A DNA stretch of 64,000 bases. It comes from Paraburkholderia humisilvae. Lineage in GTDB: Bacteria; Pseudomonadota; Gammaproteobacteria; Burkholderiales; Burkholderiaceae. Position numbers and translations under genes: made by a program. The notes under the pieces were generated by a model. It had not been told where the DNA came from. It worked only from the letters and a program-made list of their open reading frames with translations, and ran no database searches. The stretch is from positions 1 through 64,000 of the forward strand of contig NZ_CADIKH010000027.1 of assembly GCF_902859855.1 (NCBI RefSeq), written 5' to 3'. Below, one piece after another: positions 63,839 to 64,000 of the stretch. The stretch's first letter is position 1. Every line of letters starts with the position of its first letter.

Positions 63839-64000
63839 GACGGGTAAAGCGGGTTGTGCAGGCAAACGCGCATTCTCCCACACTCGGAAAGCACGACTGC
63901 AATTTGGCGGACGATACTGTTGCAAGTAACATATGAATGACCGCTTATATGATGGGTCTTCCATGCGACGGAGCATGGCGGTTCGGGCGACCCGGCGCAT

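Overview
The window reads as chromosomal DNA of a Burkholderiales bacterium, most like Paraburkholderia/Burkholderia. The evidence is high-GC coding throughout, the housekeeping block rph–yicC–gmk–rpoZ–spoT–greB, a 381-residue Burkholderia-type porin, and a CspA with a 67-residue core. This assignment comes from gene content and protein style, not from a database search.

Layout. 1–530: an AT-richer accessory fragment next to a tRNA-Ser, with the start of a truncated CDS beside a 9-bp inverted repeat (possible insertion-sequence edge). 640–9700: core genes (tRNA-Ser, hemW, rdgB and rph on minus; yicC, gmk, rpoZ, spoT, a small unknown and greB on plus; tRNA-Arg on minus). 9700–12240: porin, a probable unannotated small RNA, a small hypothetical gene and a cold-shock gene with a clear promoter and terminator. 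12500–18400: DnaQ-like exonuclease/GIY-YIG fusion, periplasmic chorismate mutase, a 49-residue micro-gene, a decayed TonB-dependent receptor, aldo/keto reductase with divergent LysR regulator, tRNA-Thr. 18450–25230: fbp, a HigBA toxin–antitoxin pair, pepN, a DUF4136 lipoprotein, and a GDT1/UPF0016 transporter preceded by a yybP-ykoY-type Mn2+ riboswitch.

25725–45175 is the centrepiece: an aryl-polyene (APE/xanthomonadin/flexirubin-type) biosynthesis locus. Sixteen genes from 25725 to 42097 follow each other with no gap above 7 bases, mostly with overlapping stop/start codons. They encode a chain-length factor, two acyltransferase activities, two acyl carrier proteins, an acyl ligase fused to a dehydratase, a glycosyltransferase fused to an acyltransferase, an aromatic amino-acid ammonia-lyase, a thioesterase, a LolA-like protein, an MMPL exporter, three ketosynthases, a second dehydratase and a ketoreductase. 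Behind them lie two paralogous secreted proteins, a methyltransferase and a flavin-dependent halogenase-like enzyme. The inferred pathway is: ammonia-lyase makes an aryl-acrylate, the ligase loads it on ACP, iterative KS/KR/DH cycles build the polyene, and LolA/MMPL/acyltransferase parts move it to the outer membrane. The second ketosynthase carries an in-frame TAG five codons after its catalytic Cys, in an otherwise intact frame.

45248–52918 is a purine-salvage/catabolism block on minus (xdhA–xdhB–xdhC–add–guaD). 53290–63838 holds dsbB, an amidase, a CPA2 antiporter, a class-I amidotransferase hydrolase with a disordered N-terminus, a DUF2968 protein, an unrecognised single-pass membrane protein, a GNAT acetyltransferase and a TPR/glycosyltransferase protein. 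No rRNA, CRISPR array or complete mobile element was seen.
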